Shown here piece after piece: positions 50,906-59,562 of a DNA stretch of 64,000 bases. Both the position numbers and the translations under genes were made by a program. Numbering within the stretch: position 1 is the first letter of the stretch; each line of letters starts with the position of its first letter. This stretch comes from ZAX-1 sp046533095. Lineage in GTDB: Bacteria > Bacillota > Clostridia > Lachnospirales > Lachnospiraceae. The notes beneath the pieces are model-generated. The model saw only the letters and a program-made list of their open reading frames with translations. It made no database searches and was not told the DNA's origin. The stretch covers positions 62,001-126,000 of the forward strand of contig JAJQRA010000004.1 of NCBI GenBank assembly GCA_046533095.1. Direction: 5' to 3'.

Positions 50906-51003
50906 GTTCCACCATTCTCATGTATGACACAAAGCACATCGTATACACGATACAAGGTGATATCGTTTAAAGTTCCACCATTCTCATGTATGACACAAAA
51001 CAC
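50906..51003. repeat. 32-bp direct repeat downstream of glyA
   Basis: GTTCCACCATTCTCATGTAT plus GACACAAARCAC occurs at 50906-50937 and 50972-51003, one mismatch, period 66 bp, just after the glyA stop on the minus strand. Confidence 0.85.
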
Positions 51004-51019
51004 GTCCCCGGCATCCATC

Positions 51020-52258
51020 TTAGCATAGCGGATATTTATCGGTAAGCCCTTTTACGATGTCCAAGGCTTCCTTCCTGCCACCCTCTCCATTTTTAATCAT
51101 TTTTGAAATGGCATCTGCCACGAAATCCATATCTTTTGCTAAAAATCCCCTTGAAGTAACCGCCGGTGTGCCTAATCGTATTCCACTTGTTACAAAGGGT
51201 GATTTCGGGTCGTTTGGAATCGTGTTCTTATTGCAGGTAATATGAACGGTATCCAATAATTTTTCAACTGCTTTCCCGGTCAAATCATAATTTGTCAAAT
51301 CCACAAGCATCAAATGGGTGTCCGTACCGCCGGAAACAATTTTGATGTCCCGCTCCAGCAATCCTTTTGCCAATGCCTGTGCATTATCAACTACATTTTT
51401 TTGATAAATTTTAAAGCTGTCTTCTAACGCCTCTTTAAAACATACAGCTTTTGCGGCAATCACATGCATGAGCGGCCCGCCTTGTATCCCCGGGAAAATC
51501 GCTTTATTAAAATGAAACCTATCTGCCACCTCTTGATTTGCTAAAATCATTCCGCCTCTTGGACCGCGCAATGTTTTGTGGGTCGTTGTTGTTACTACAT
51601 CTGCATAGGCTATTGGGCTTTCATGAAGCCCTGCAGCGACAAGGCCGGCAATATGAGCGATGTCTGCCATGAAGTAAGCTCCCGATTCATCAGCTATCTC
51701 ACGAAATTTTTTAAAGTCGATCGCCCGTGCATAGGCACTGGCCCCTGCGATGATTAACTTCGGTTTGCATTCCAATGCAATTGCCCGCACATTTTCATAG
51801 TCAATAAATCCTTGGTCATTCACTCCATAAGGCACAATGTGAAAGTATACCCCGGAAAAATTTACCGGACTTCCATGTGTCAAATGCCCACCATGATTTA
51901 AATCCATACCCATCACCGTATCGCCCGGCTTTAGCATTGCAAATTGCACGGCCATATTTGCCTGTGCGCCCGAGTGTGGCTGTACGTTCACATAATCACA
52001 TCCGAAGAGTTCTTTCGCCCTTTCAATGGCAAGGTTTTCTACCACGTCTACGCAATCGCATCCCCCGTAATAACGCTTACCGGGATAGCCTTCTGCATAT
52101 TTGTTTGTCAAGGGGCTTCCTACTGCCGCCATAACTGCCTTGCTTACCCAGTTTTCTGACGCTATCAATTCAATATGGCTGTTCTGCCGCTGTATTTCTG
52201 CTGTGATCGCCTCTGCTACCAAAGGGTCCACTGCCTGTACTTCTTCCAATGAATACAT
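51020..52258 (-). CDS. glyA: Serine hydroxymethyltransferase
   Basis: 412 residues. PLP enzyme linking serine, glycine and one-carbon folate. Hallmarks: ELIASENWVSKAVM, NKYAEGYPGKRYYGG, QPHSGAQAN, and the PLP lysine in VTTTTHKTLRGPRGG. Full length for the family. It connects functionally to serC/serA further on, which supply serine. Confidence 0.97.
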   Translation of the reverse strand: MYSLEEVQAVDPLVAEAITAEIQRQNSHIELIASENWVSKAVMAAVGSPLTNKYAEGYPGKRYYGGCDCVDVVENLAIERAKELFGCDYVNVQPHSGAQANMAVQFAMLKPGDTVMGMDLNHGGHLTHGSPVNFSGVYFHIVPYGVNDQGFIDYENVRAIALECKPKLIIAGASAYARAIDFKKFREIADESGAYFMADIAHIAGLVAAGLHESPIAYADVVTTTTHKTLRGPRGGMILANQEVADRFHFNKAIFPGIQGGPLMHVIAAKAVCFKEALEDSFKIYQKNVVDNAQALAKGLLERDIKIVSGGTDTHLMLVDLTNYDLTGKAVEKLLDTVHITCNKNTIPNDPKSPFVTSGIRLGTPAVTSRGFLAKDMDFVADAISKMIKNGEGGRKEALDIVKGLTDKYPLC

Positions 52259-52436
52259 CTTCCTGTCGTCCTTTCATTCCATGGACTTTTGTCCATTTTT
52301 ATCATTTTATCTAATGATATCTAAGCTATTTGTCAACAACTTTTTTACATGTTCGACTGATAGCTATATTTTAGCGGTAATCAGAATAAAAGTCAAGACC
52401 TTGCTGCTTCATCTCCCGCCTAAGAGGCGACGAACT

Positions 52437-52467
52437 GTTACGATTCACGGCTAGCTGTGAAAGTAAC
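52437..52467. repeat. 31-bp palindromic repeat, copy 2
   Basis: GTTACGATTCACGGCTAGCT then GTGAAAGTAAC; same as 14324-14354 apart from two changes. Confidence 0.8.
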
Positions 52468-52500
52468 GTTTCTGTACACAAACTGCGCAAGGAACGTGTC

Positions 52501-52542
52501 TTTTGGCGCAAAAATGACTTCGCGAGAATGAGCTGTGAATCG
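52501..52542 (-). repeat. Dispersed repeat, reverse copy
   Basis: Reverse complement reads TACGATTCACAGCTCATTCT then CGCGAAGTCATTTTTGCGCC; it matches 48769-48812. The first 12 bases are shared with the 31-bp palindrome family. Confidence 0.7.
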
Positions 52543-52605
52543 TAATGGTGAACTTCTTTTCCATATCGGTTAAATAGCTACATCTATTCCATTAACAATA
52601 AAAGT

Positions 52606-52631
52606 GGGTAGTGTGAAATTTTACACTACCC
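52606..52631 (-). terminator. Terminator of the P-type ATPase operon
   Basis: GGGTAGTGTGAAA / TTTACACTACCC is a perfect stem; on the minus strand it is followed by CTTTTATT. Confidence 0.7.
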
Positions 52632-52717
52632 CTTTCGAATATGCAAATCCGTACACCAGGCGCCCACAAAAGCGACTTCACCTTTGCTATCTATGAATCG
52701 CAACGCCAAGACTGCCC

Positions 52718-54817
52718 TTAACTCAATAAGTTTTGCATACTTTTTAAGCCAATGCCTAACGTGGATGTATTATGCAGGAATGCCGAGGTCGTCGGCTGTA
52801 TGACGCCGCCTATCCCTGCAATAATCAGGCCTGTATTAAACCCTACGATAAATCTATAGTTTTGACGAATTCGTACCATCAAGCTGTTGCTGATTAATTT
52901 AAGTGTCACAATTTCATAAAGGCTATCTGCGGCCATCGTAATATCCGCTATTTCCCGTGCGATTTCAGCACCATCGCTAATTGCAATCCCTACATCAGCT
53001 GCGGAAAGCGCCGGGGAATCATTAATGCCGTCACCTACCATCACCACTTTATTTCCACTTGCTTTTTCTTTTTCAATAAATTTTGCCTTATCTTCAGGGA
53101 GTACTTCTGAGTAATACTCGTCAACCCCGACTTTTGCCGCAATTGCCCGAGCAGTCCTTTCACTGTCGCCCGTCATCATAACGATTTTCGTAATTCCTGT
53201 TTTCCTAAGCGTATTGACAACGGCATCTGCTTCTTCCCTAAGTGGATCTTCAATACATATGACAGCGGCCAGTTCCTGTTCAATGGCAAGATATAGATGT
53301 GAATATTCGATTGGCAACTGCTCAAATTTATCCTTGTATTTTTCTTGTATGATACATGTTTCATCTTCGAATATAAAATGATGGCTTCCGATTGCTACTT
53401 TTTTCCCATCGATAAAAGAGGAAATCCCATGCGCTACAATATAGTCTACCTTTGAATGCATTTCTTCATGTTCAAGGCCTTTGTCCTTTGCTGCTTTTAC
53501 AACTGCTTTTGCCATAGAATGTGGGAAATGTTCTTCTAAGCAGGCTGCTATCCGTAAATATTCATCCTCTTGCTTATCGCCAAATGGTATTACGTTGGCA
53601 ACAGTCGGTTTCGCTTTTGTCAGTGTCCCGGTCTTGTCAAAAACAATGGTTGTAGCTTCTGCCATTGCTTCTAGATACATGCCACCCTTTACGGTGATGC
53701 CATTTAAACTAGCTTCCCTTATGGCAGACAACACTGCAATCGGCATTGCAAGCTTTAGTGCACAGGAAAAATCAACCATCAATATGGATAATGCTTTTGT
53801 TACGTTTGCGGTCAGCAGATAAACGAGCCCTGTCCCGAGCAACGTATAGGGGACTAGCTTGTCCGCTAAATGTTCTGCCTTTCCTTCTAAAGCTGATTTT
53901 AATTTTTCCGATTCTTCAATCATTTTGACGATTTTTTCAAAACGGGTAGAGCCACGATTCTCTTTTACCAGAATCACCAATTCCCCTTCTTCTACAACCG
54001 TTCCAGCATATACATATCCATCTATGCCCTTTTTTACCGGTACCGATTCCCCGGTAAGGGACGCCTGATTCACCATTGCTTCTCCGGCTACAGCAATTCC
54101 ATCAAATGGGATGACATTGCCCATGTGGACAACGACTTTATCCTCCGGCATCACTTTTTGGGCAGAAACTAATATTTCCTGTGTTGCATTGGTAGAATTG
54201 CCCTGTTCTTCTTTTAGCATCCATACTTTGCTGATGTTAAGCGACATGCTTCTTGCAAGATCGTCTACGGATTTTTTATGTGTCCATTCTTCGAGCAATT
54301 CCCCGATGCCAAGCAAAAACATGATAGAGCTTGCTGTCTTGATGTCATTTCGAACAATCGATACGCCAATGGCAGTTGCATCTAAAACAGGCACTTCTAA
54401 TTTCCCTTTTGCAAGGTTTTGTATCCCTTTGTATAGGTATGAAACAGATTTTATTCCTGCATAGAATGCACGAAGCGAGTAAGGCACAAATAGTTTCGCA
54501 CCGACCCTTAAAATGACCTTGCCAATCAATTTTTCCTGATATTTTGCATTAAGTTCCCTGCCTGAATTTTCCAGCAAGCCATCCGGCATGTTGACACGCT
54601 CATACGCAAATTCCCTTAATGCTTGAACAACAAAACTTCTTTCGCCTACATAGCAAATGGACGCATCTGCTGTCTTTTCATATATTTTCACATTGGTAAC
54701 TGTGTTTATCGTATGCAGATAATATAGAAGAATGTCGGCTTCTTTATAGGACATTGCTTTCTGCGCAAGATGTACGCGTAAGCGGCCTCCTATATCATGT
54801 TTGATTACAAACTTCAT
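52718..54817 (-). CDS. P1B-type metal-transporting ATPase
   Basis: 699 residues. An N-terminal ~80-residue HMA-like region lacks a CxxC metal site. Then come about eight membrane helices, the actuator motif SLTGESVPV, phosphorylation site DKTGTLT (about 393), and hinge MVGDGINDSPAL. The transmembrane metal motif reads DFSCALKLAMP (about 350) instead of the usual CPC, so the substrate is not obviously copper, zinc or cadmium. It overlaps the DUF6110 gene by 4 bp and lies downstream of feoAB, which suggests iron or manganese. Direction of transport is probably export, by family. Confidence 0.88.
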   Translation of the reverse strand: MKFVIKHDIGGRLRVHLAQKAMSYKEADILLYYLHTINTVTNVKIYEKTADASICYVGERSFVVQALREFAYERVNMPDGLLENSGRELNAKYQEKLIGKVILRVGAKLFVPYSLRAFYAGIKSVSYLYKGIQNLAKGKLEVPVLDATAIGVSIVRNDIKTASSIMFLLGIGELLEEWTHKKSVDDLARSMSLNISKVWMLKEEQGNSTNATQEILVSAQKVMPEDKVVVHMGNVIPFDGIAVAGEAMVNQASLTGESVPVKKGIDGYVYAGTVVEEGELVILVKENRGSTRFEKIVKMIEESEKLKSALEGKAEHLADKLVPYTLLGTGLVYLLTANVTKALSILMVDFSCALKLAMPIAVLSAIREASLNGITVKGGMYLEAMAEATTIVFDKTGTLTKAKPTVANVIPFGDKQEDEYLRIAACLEEHFPHSMAKAVVKAAKDKGLEHEEMHSKVDYIVAHGISSFIDGKKVAIGSHHFIFEDETCIIQEKYKDKFEQLPIEYSHLYLAIEQELAAVICIEDPLREEADAVVNTLRKTGITKIVMMTGDSERTARAIAAKVGVDEYYSEVLPEDKAKFIEKEKASGNKVVMVGDGINDSPALSAADVGIAISDGAEIAREIADITMAADSLYEIVTLKLISNSLMVRIRQNYRFIVGFNTGLIIAGIGGVIQPTTSAFLHNTSTLGIGLKSMQNLLS

Positions 54818-55158
54818 TTATTCCCTTCTTCCTTCACTTCTGCTTCTTTGGCATCTGCTTCTTTGGCATCTGCTTCCTTTGCTTCTTCTTCCTCCATTTC
54901 TTCCTGTGCTGCTCGTTCTTCGTTTATCTGCTTTGCCTCTGCAAGAATATCCTCTGCATTTTCCTGAATGGTCGTAGTAGTCTTCATCACACATTCTTTT
55001 GCACGCAAAGCCGCCGCTGTACAATTTGTATATACCTTTTTTGCATCTTTACTGGAAAGGATTTTTATTCCGGCCGTTCCAAGCAATACTCCAGTAGCAA
55101 AAATACCTGTCTTTTTCCAATCAATCTTTTTCAAACATTTAAAACAATCCAACATCAC
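54814..55158 (-). CDS. DUF6110-like membrane-anchored protein
   Basis: 114 residues. One hydrophobic segment (about 16-31, KTGIFATGVLLGTAGIKIL), a SSKDAKKVYTNCTAAALRAK core, then a Glu/Ala-rich coiled tail with a repeated KEADAKEADAKEAEV run. Such proteins are found next to this ATPase type in Firmicutes, possibly as a metal-handling or stabilising partner. The 4-bp overlap with the ATPase indicates coupled translation. Confidence 0.7.
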   Translation of the reverse strand: MMLDCFKCLKKIDWKKTGIFATGVLLGTAGIKILSSKDAKKVYTNCTAAALRAKECVMKTTTTIQENAEDILAEAKQINEERAAQEEMEEEEAKEADAKEADAKEAEVKEEGNK

Positions 55159-55281
55159 GCGTCACCTCATACCTTTCAATTTGTGTTTATAGCCAATTTG
55201 TAGTACTTCATTTATTATGTTCCATTTATGTTTTATTTATATTTCATTTATGCTTTCATTATATCTATCGCCAACGATCCA

Positions 55282-57444
55282 TCAACCTTTTGCGCCAACA
55301 CTGGTTTTTACATGCATGGTTAGCTTATTGCTTTCCTTGTATGGTCGAACGAGCAAGTAGATAAATCCTGCAATGAGCACAAATGCTACAACCGTTCCAG
55401 CGGAAAATGTCCCTACCGTTATAAGGGTACCAATCTGGAATACGCAAAGCGATACGCAGTACGCCAAGATTGTCTGATATCCAATGGCAAACCAAAACCA
55501 TTTTGTATTGTTCATTTCACGTTTAATTGCTCCCATTGCCGCAAAACAAGGTGCGCATAATAGGTTAAATATCAAGAATGCATAAGCCGCAATTGCCGTC
55601 ATACTTGTTGCTAATGTCCCCCACACTTCACTTCCATCTTCTGCTACTTCACCAAATCCATAGAGGATGCCAAATGTCCCTACGACGTTTTCTTTTGCAA
55701 TCAAGCCGGTGATCGCCGCTACTGCCGATCTCCACTCACCCCATCCAAGCGGGGCAAAGATTGGTGCTATCACACCTCCGATTGCCGCAAGGACACTGTC
55801 ATTCATGTCTTCTACCATGCCAAATCCACCATCCGTAAATCCGAAGCTTTCGGTAAACCATATAAAGATTGTTGCAAGCAAAATAATTGTTCCGGCCTTT
55901 TTAATAAAGGACCATCCACGCTCCCACATACTGCGCATTATATTGATAAAAGTAGGCATATGATAGGTAGGCAGCTCGATAACAAACGGTGCCGGGTCGC
56001 CTGCAAACATTTTTGTTTTCTTTAATATAATGCCTGAGCAGATAATTGCTGCAATCCCAACAAAATATGCACTTGATGCTACCCATGCCGCCCCATTAAA
56101 TAGCGCACCTGCAATCAATGCGATAATGGGAAGTTTTGCTCCACAAGGGATAAAAGTTGTCGTCATGATTGTCATTTTACGGTCACGGTCGTTTTCTATC
56201 GTTCTAGATGCCATGATTCCCGGTACGCCACAGCCGGTACCAATCAGCATTGGAATAAACGATTTTCCGGATAAGCCAAATTTACGGAAAATCCGATCCA
56301 TAATAAATGCGATACGCGCCATATAGCCACAGGCCTCCAAAAACGCCAAGAAAATAAATAGTACAAGCATTTGCGGAACAAAGCCAAGCACTGCGCCAAC
56401 GCCACTGATAATACCATCAACCAACAGACCTGTTAACCAATCCGCACAGCCAATCGCTTCTAGCCCGCTTAAAGCTCCTGGAATAATCCATTCTCCAAAT
56501 AAAGTATCATTTGTCCAATCGGTCAAAAGCGTTCCCACCGTTGTAACAGATACATAGTATACAATAAACATAACCAGTGCAAATATGGGAAGTCCCAACC
56601 ACCTATTCGTAACAACCCGATCAATTTTATCCGACAGCGTAAGTCCACCTTGATCTTTCTTCACGCAGCACTCTTTTATAATAGACGATATGTATTCATA
56701 TCTTTGGCTTGTAATGATGCTTTCGGAATCATCATCCAGCTCTTCTTCACAATTTTTAATATCTTTTTCAATATGTGTCGCAATTTGATCTGTAACTCCA
56801 AGCTGTTCTATAATTTTTTCATCTCTTTCAAATATTTTGATTGCATACCAGCGTTGCTGTTCTTCCGGCATATGATGTAAAACCGCTTCCTCAATATGTG
56901 CAAGTGCATGTTCCACACTTCCAGAAAATTTATGCTGCGGAACCATCGCTATATGCTTGTTCGCTATTTCTACCGCTTTTTCGGCCGCATCTTCAATTCC
57001 CGTCCCTTTTAATGCCGAAATTTCAACTACCTGACAGCCCAGTTCTTTTGCTAGGTTTTGTGTATTTAGCACATCGCCATTTTTCTCCACAAGATCTATC
57101 ATGTTAACTGCCGCAATAACCGGAATCCCTATTTCCACAAGCTGCGTGGTAAGATAGAGGTTACGTTCCATATTTGTCCCATCAATAATATTTAAAATGG
57201 CATCCGGGCGTTCTGTAATCAGATAGTTTCTTGCTACAACTTCTTCCAAGGTATAGGGGGACAAGGAATAAATTCCCGGCAAGTCTGTGATAATTACATT
57301 TTTATGGCCTTTTAGTTTTCCTTCTTTTTTTTCTACGGTAACACCCGGCCAGTTCCCAACAAATTGATTGGAACCTGTCAAAGCATTAAATAGTGTTGTT
57401 TTACCACTGTTTGGATTACCCGCTAATGCAATTTTGATTGACAT
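55282..57444 (-). CDS. feoB: Ferrous iron transporter FeoB
   Basis: 720 residues. N-terminal GTPase: G1 GNPNSGKTTLFN, G3 DLPGIYSL, G4 NMID. Two Gate-type membrane halves follow (for example FIPMLIGTGCGVPGIMASRT and FIPCGAKLPIIALIAG). It takes up Fe2+ under anaerobic conditions. It is the same strand as feoA upstream and the DUF6110/ATPase pair downstream, so this looks like one iron-related unit. Confidence 0.96.
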   Translation of the reverse strand: MSIKIALAGNPNSGKTTLFNALTGSNQFVGNWPGVTVEKKEGKLKGHKNVIITDLPGIYSLSPYTLEEVVARNYLITERPDAILNIIDGTNMERNLYLTTQLVEIGIPVIAAVNMIDLVEKNGDVLNTQNLAKELGCQVVEISALKGTGIEDAAEKAVEIANKHIAMVPQHKFSGSVEHALAHIEEAVLHHMPEEQQRWYAIKIFERDEKIIEQLGVTDQIATHIEKDIKNCEEELDDDSESIITSQRYEYISSIIKECCVKKDQGGLTLSDKIDRVVTNRWLGLPIFALVMFIVYYVSVTTVGTLLTDWTNDTLFGEWIIPGALSGLEAIGCADWLTGLLVDGIISGVGAVLGFVPQMLVLFIFLAFLEACGYMARIAFIMDRIFRKFGLSGKSFIPMLIGTGCGVPGIMASRTIENDRDRKMTIMTTTFIPCGAKLPIIALIAGALFNGAAWVASSAYFVGIAAIICSGIILKKTKMFAGDPAPFVIELPTYHMPTFINIMRSMWERGWSFIKKAGTIILLATIFIWFTESFGFTDGGFGMVEDMNDSVLAAIGGVIAPIFAPLGWGEWRSAVAAITGLIAKENVVGTFGILYGFGEVAEDGSEVWGTLATSMTAIAAYAFLIFNLLCAPCFAAMGAIKREMNNTKWFWFAIGYQTILAYCVSLCVFQIGTLITVGTFSAGTVVAFVLIAGFIYLLVRPYKESNKLTMHVKTSVGAKG

Positions 57445-57614
57445 TATATCTCCTTCTTCCTTTGATTTCTTTTGATGGCTTTTCGTTGCTTTTTATCGTT
57501 TTGTTCTTACTATTGCTTTGTTTTGCTTTGTTTTGTGATGCTGACTTATGTTTGCCAACTCTTTTTGTAATCAGCCCTTACTAACCCTATCGTAAAAAAA
57601 AACGCAACTATAAA

Positions 57615-57836
57615 TCACTCTACTTCTATCAGCTCTGCATCTGCTTTTCTAAGTGATAGCTCATATCCTCTAACCGTTACTTCAATCGGATCTCCAAGTG
57701 GAGCAGCTTTCCGAAAAAAAATGTCTGTGCCTTTTGTAATGCCCATATCCATAATTCGCCTTTTCACTGCACCTTCGCCATTTAGCTTCGTCACCTTTAC
57801 GGTTTCACCACAGGCTACTTCTCTTAAGGTTTTCAT
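57615..57836 (-). CDS. feoA: FeoA
   Basis: 73 residues, SH3-like beta-barrel. Start MKTLREVACGETVKVTKLNG, end KAAPLGDPIEVTVRGYELSL plus KADAELIEV, all typical of FeoA, a small partner needed for FeoB activity. 170 bp separate it from feoB. Confidence 0.94.
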   Translation of the reverse strand: MKTLREVACGETVKVTKLNGEGAVKRRIMDMGITKGTDIFFRKAAPLGDPIEVTVRGYELSLRKADAELIEVE

Positions 57837-58002
57837 CCTTACCCCTCCTCGCTAAGTCAAGCACCAATTTACCAGTACTCCTACCATTCGCTGCATTTTT
57901 ATACATTTGAAAAAAATCAGTCATCCTTGTATTGCTCATTTCTTACTGTAAAATATATGATTATCCAAATAACCGCAAACATGGTTATTATAAACTCTCA
58001 CC

Positions 58003-58018
58003 GTTAGTATATGCTAAC
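58003..58018. promoter_or_regulatory. Palindromic operator, DtxR/IdeR-like
   Basis: GTTAG-TATATG-CTAAC is a palindrome overlapping the -10 of the feo promoter. It is similar in form to DtxR-family boxes (TTAG...CTAA), suggesting iron-dependent repression. Confidence 0.6.
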
Positions 58019-58034
58019 GTTTATTCATTGTCAA
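58006..58034 (-). promoter_or_regulatory. Predicted feo promoter
   Basis: Minus-strand TTGACA (58034-58029) and TATACT (58011-58006), spacer 17 bp, about 165 bp before feoA. Confidence 0.7.
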
Positions 58035-58138
58035 GACCTTATTTGATTATTTCCCCCATTTTATTCCCATTTATCCCTATTGAAAAAAATAGTGCAGGCA
58101 ACATCCTCCTTGTACGCCACAGCACAAACCCCACAGGG

Positions 58139-58174
58139 TTTTATCTTATCGGACATACTTCCGATAAGATAAAA
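58139..58174 (-). terminator. Terminator of serA
   Basis: TTTTATCTTATCGGA and TCCGATAAGATAAAA form a perfect 15-bp stem; it lies downstream of serA. The adjoining sequence is shared with 14237-14310. Confidence 0.7.
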
Positions 58175-58266
58175 AACACCTTTGAAACGTTTCTTTCAAA
58201 AATGTTTTATTTTTAAAAATTATACACTTTGCGCCTATAAAAGCAGGTTAGCTACATTGTTATTGC

Positions 58267-59433
58267 CTACCATTTTACAACCCGCACTTTTAGCACCCCT
58301 TCTGTTGCTTTTAATTTTTCCACCACTTCCTTTGTTATGGGTGCATCAAGGTCTAAAAGGGCATAAGCATAATCGCCCCGGCTCTTATTCGCCATATTGG
58401 AAATATTAATATCTGCATCGCCTAAAACCACCGCATATTTGCCAATCATTCCTTTTATATTTTTATGAAGGATCGCAATTCTTCCTGCTTGCGTACAGCT
58501 GCCCAGATCACAGTTTGGGTAGTTGACGGAATTTATGATATTCCCATTTTCCATGTACTCCATCACTTGATTGACTGCCATGATTGCACAGTTATCTTCC
58601 GATTCTTGTGTTGATGCGCCAAGATGAGGGGTCACGATGATTCCTTTCACCCCTACTACGGTAGGATTTGGAAAATCAGTTACATATTTTTTTACTTTTC
58701 CGGAATTTAACGCCTCGACCATGTCGTCTTCGTCTACAAGTAAATCCCTTGCAAAATTAAGAATTACAACACCGGTTTTCATTTTGCCGATGACTTCTTT
58801 ATTAATCATTTTCCTTGTTTCGTCCATTAATGGGACATGGATTGTAATATAGTCGCATTCGCTATATATTTCTTCTGCACTTTTAATGCGCTTAATGGTG
58901 CGGGATAGCTCCCATGCTGCATTTACCGAAATATAAGGATCATATCCATATACTTCCATCCCTAAATGTGTGGCGGCATTTGCCACTCTAACGCCAATTG
59001 CACCAAGACCGATAATACCAAGCTTTTTACCTGCTATTTCACTCCCTGCAAAATCTTTTTTTTGTTTTTCCGCCAGTTGTGCAATGTCTGCTTTTTCCTC
59101 AACTCCATGAATCCATTCGATTCCACCAATGATATCACGAGATGCCAACAGCATTCCTGCAAACACCAGTTCTTTTACGCCATTTGCATTCGCACCCGGG
59201 GTGTTAAGGACCACAATCCCTGCTTGCGCACATTCTTCTAAAGGTATATTATTCACGCCCGCACCGGCTCTTGCAATCACCTCTAAATTTTCTGAAAATT
59301 CCATCTCATGCAGCGATGCGCTTCTTACAAGCGCCACTTGCGCATCTTGTAGGTCTGTTACATTTTCATAGCCTTCCGCAAATAAATCCAAGCCTACATC
59401 GGCAATCGGATTCAAGCAATGATATTGATACAT
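58267..59433 (-). CDS. serA: D-3-phosphoglycerate dehydrogenase
   Basis: 388 residues from ATG 59433, preceded by AAGGGGAG; the open frame extends 28 codons upstream only because it runs through the three-hairpin repeat. NAD-binding loop KLGIIGLGAIGVRVA, active-site regions ARAGAGVNNIPLEE and TPHLGASTQESE, C-terminal ACT domain (KYAVVLGDADINISNM). It starts serine synthesis. A repeat element separates it from serC. Confidence 0.95.
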   Translation of the reverse strand: MYQYHCLNPIADVGLDLFAEGYENVTDLQDAQVALVRSASLHEMEFSENLEVIARAGAGVNNIPLEECAQAGIVVLNTPGANANGVKELVFAGMLLASRDIIGGIEWIHGVEEKADIAQLAEKQKKDFAGSEIAGKKLGIIGLGAIGVRVANAATHLGMEVYGYDPYISVNAAWELSRTIKRIKSAEEIYSECDYITIHVPLMDETRKMINKEVIGKMKTGVVILNFARDLLVDEDDMVEALNSGKVKKYVTDFPNPTVVGVKGIIVTPHLGASTQESEDNCAIMAVNQVMEYMENGNIINSVNYPNCDLGSCTQAGRIAILHKNIKGMIGKYAVVLGDADINISNMANKSRGDYAYALLDLDAPITKEVVEKLKATEGVLKVRVVKW

Positions 59434-59465
59434 TTTATTTTCTCCCCTTTTCTTATATTTCTTAT

Positions 59466-59560
59466 AGCTTATTAGAAGCTGCAGCGCAGATTCTGATAAA
59501 AAGGCACATTTTTTCACGCCGTGGATCTGATGATAGGAACAGCATTTTGTTCCTATCCTA
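59466..59560 (-). repeat. Third copy of the three-hairpin element
   Basis: On the minus strand it reads TAGGAACAAAATGCTGTTCC..., then GTGAAAAAATGTGCC, then CAGAATCTGCGCTGCAGC..., matching the argG tandem units. Stem changes are largely compensated (CAGAA...TTCTG retained; TTGC/GCAA replaced by CTGC/GCAG). It lies between the serC stop and serA start. Confidence 0.8.
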
Positions 59561-59562
59561 TA

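Larger units (their letters stand above)
52259..52717. other. Repeat-rich spacer
   Basis: About 460 bp with the 31-bp palindrome (52437-52467), a repeat-family copy (52501-52542), a terminator (52606-52631) and a diverged repeat around 52660-52700. No gene. Confidence 0.6.
57837..58266. other. Spacer between feoA and serA
   Basis: About 430 bp with the feo promoter/operator (58003-58034), a small hairpin AATAACC...GGTTATT (57968-57989) in the feo leader, and the serA terminator (58139-58174). No gene. Confidence 0.6.

Noticed and set aside
54818..55024. Alternative frame inside the DUF6110 gene
   Set aside because: Out-of-frame shadow of the Glu/Ala repeats.
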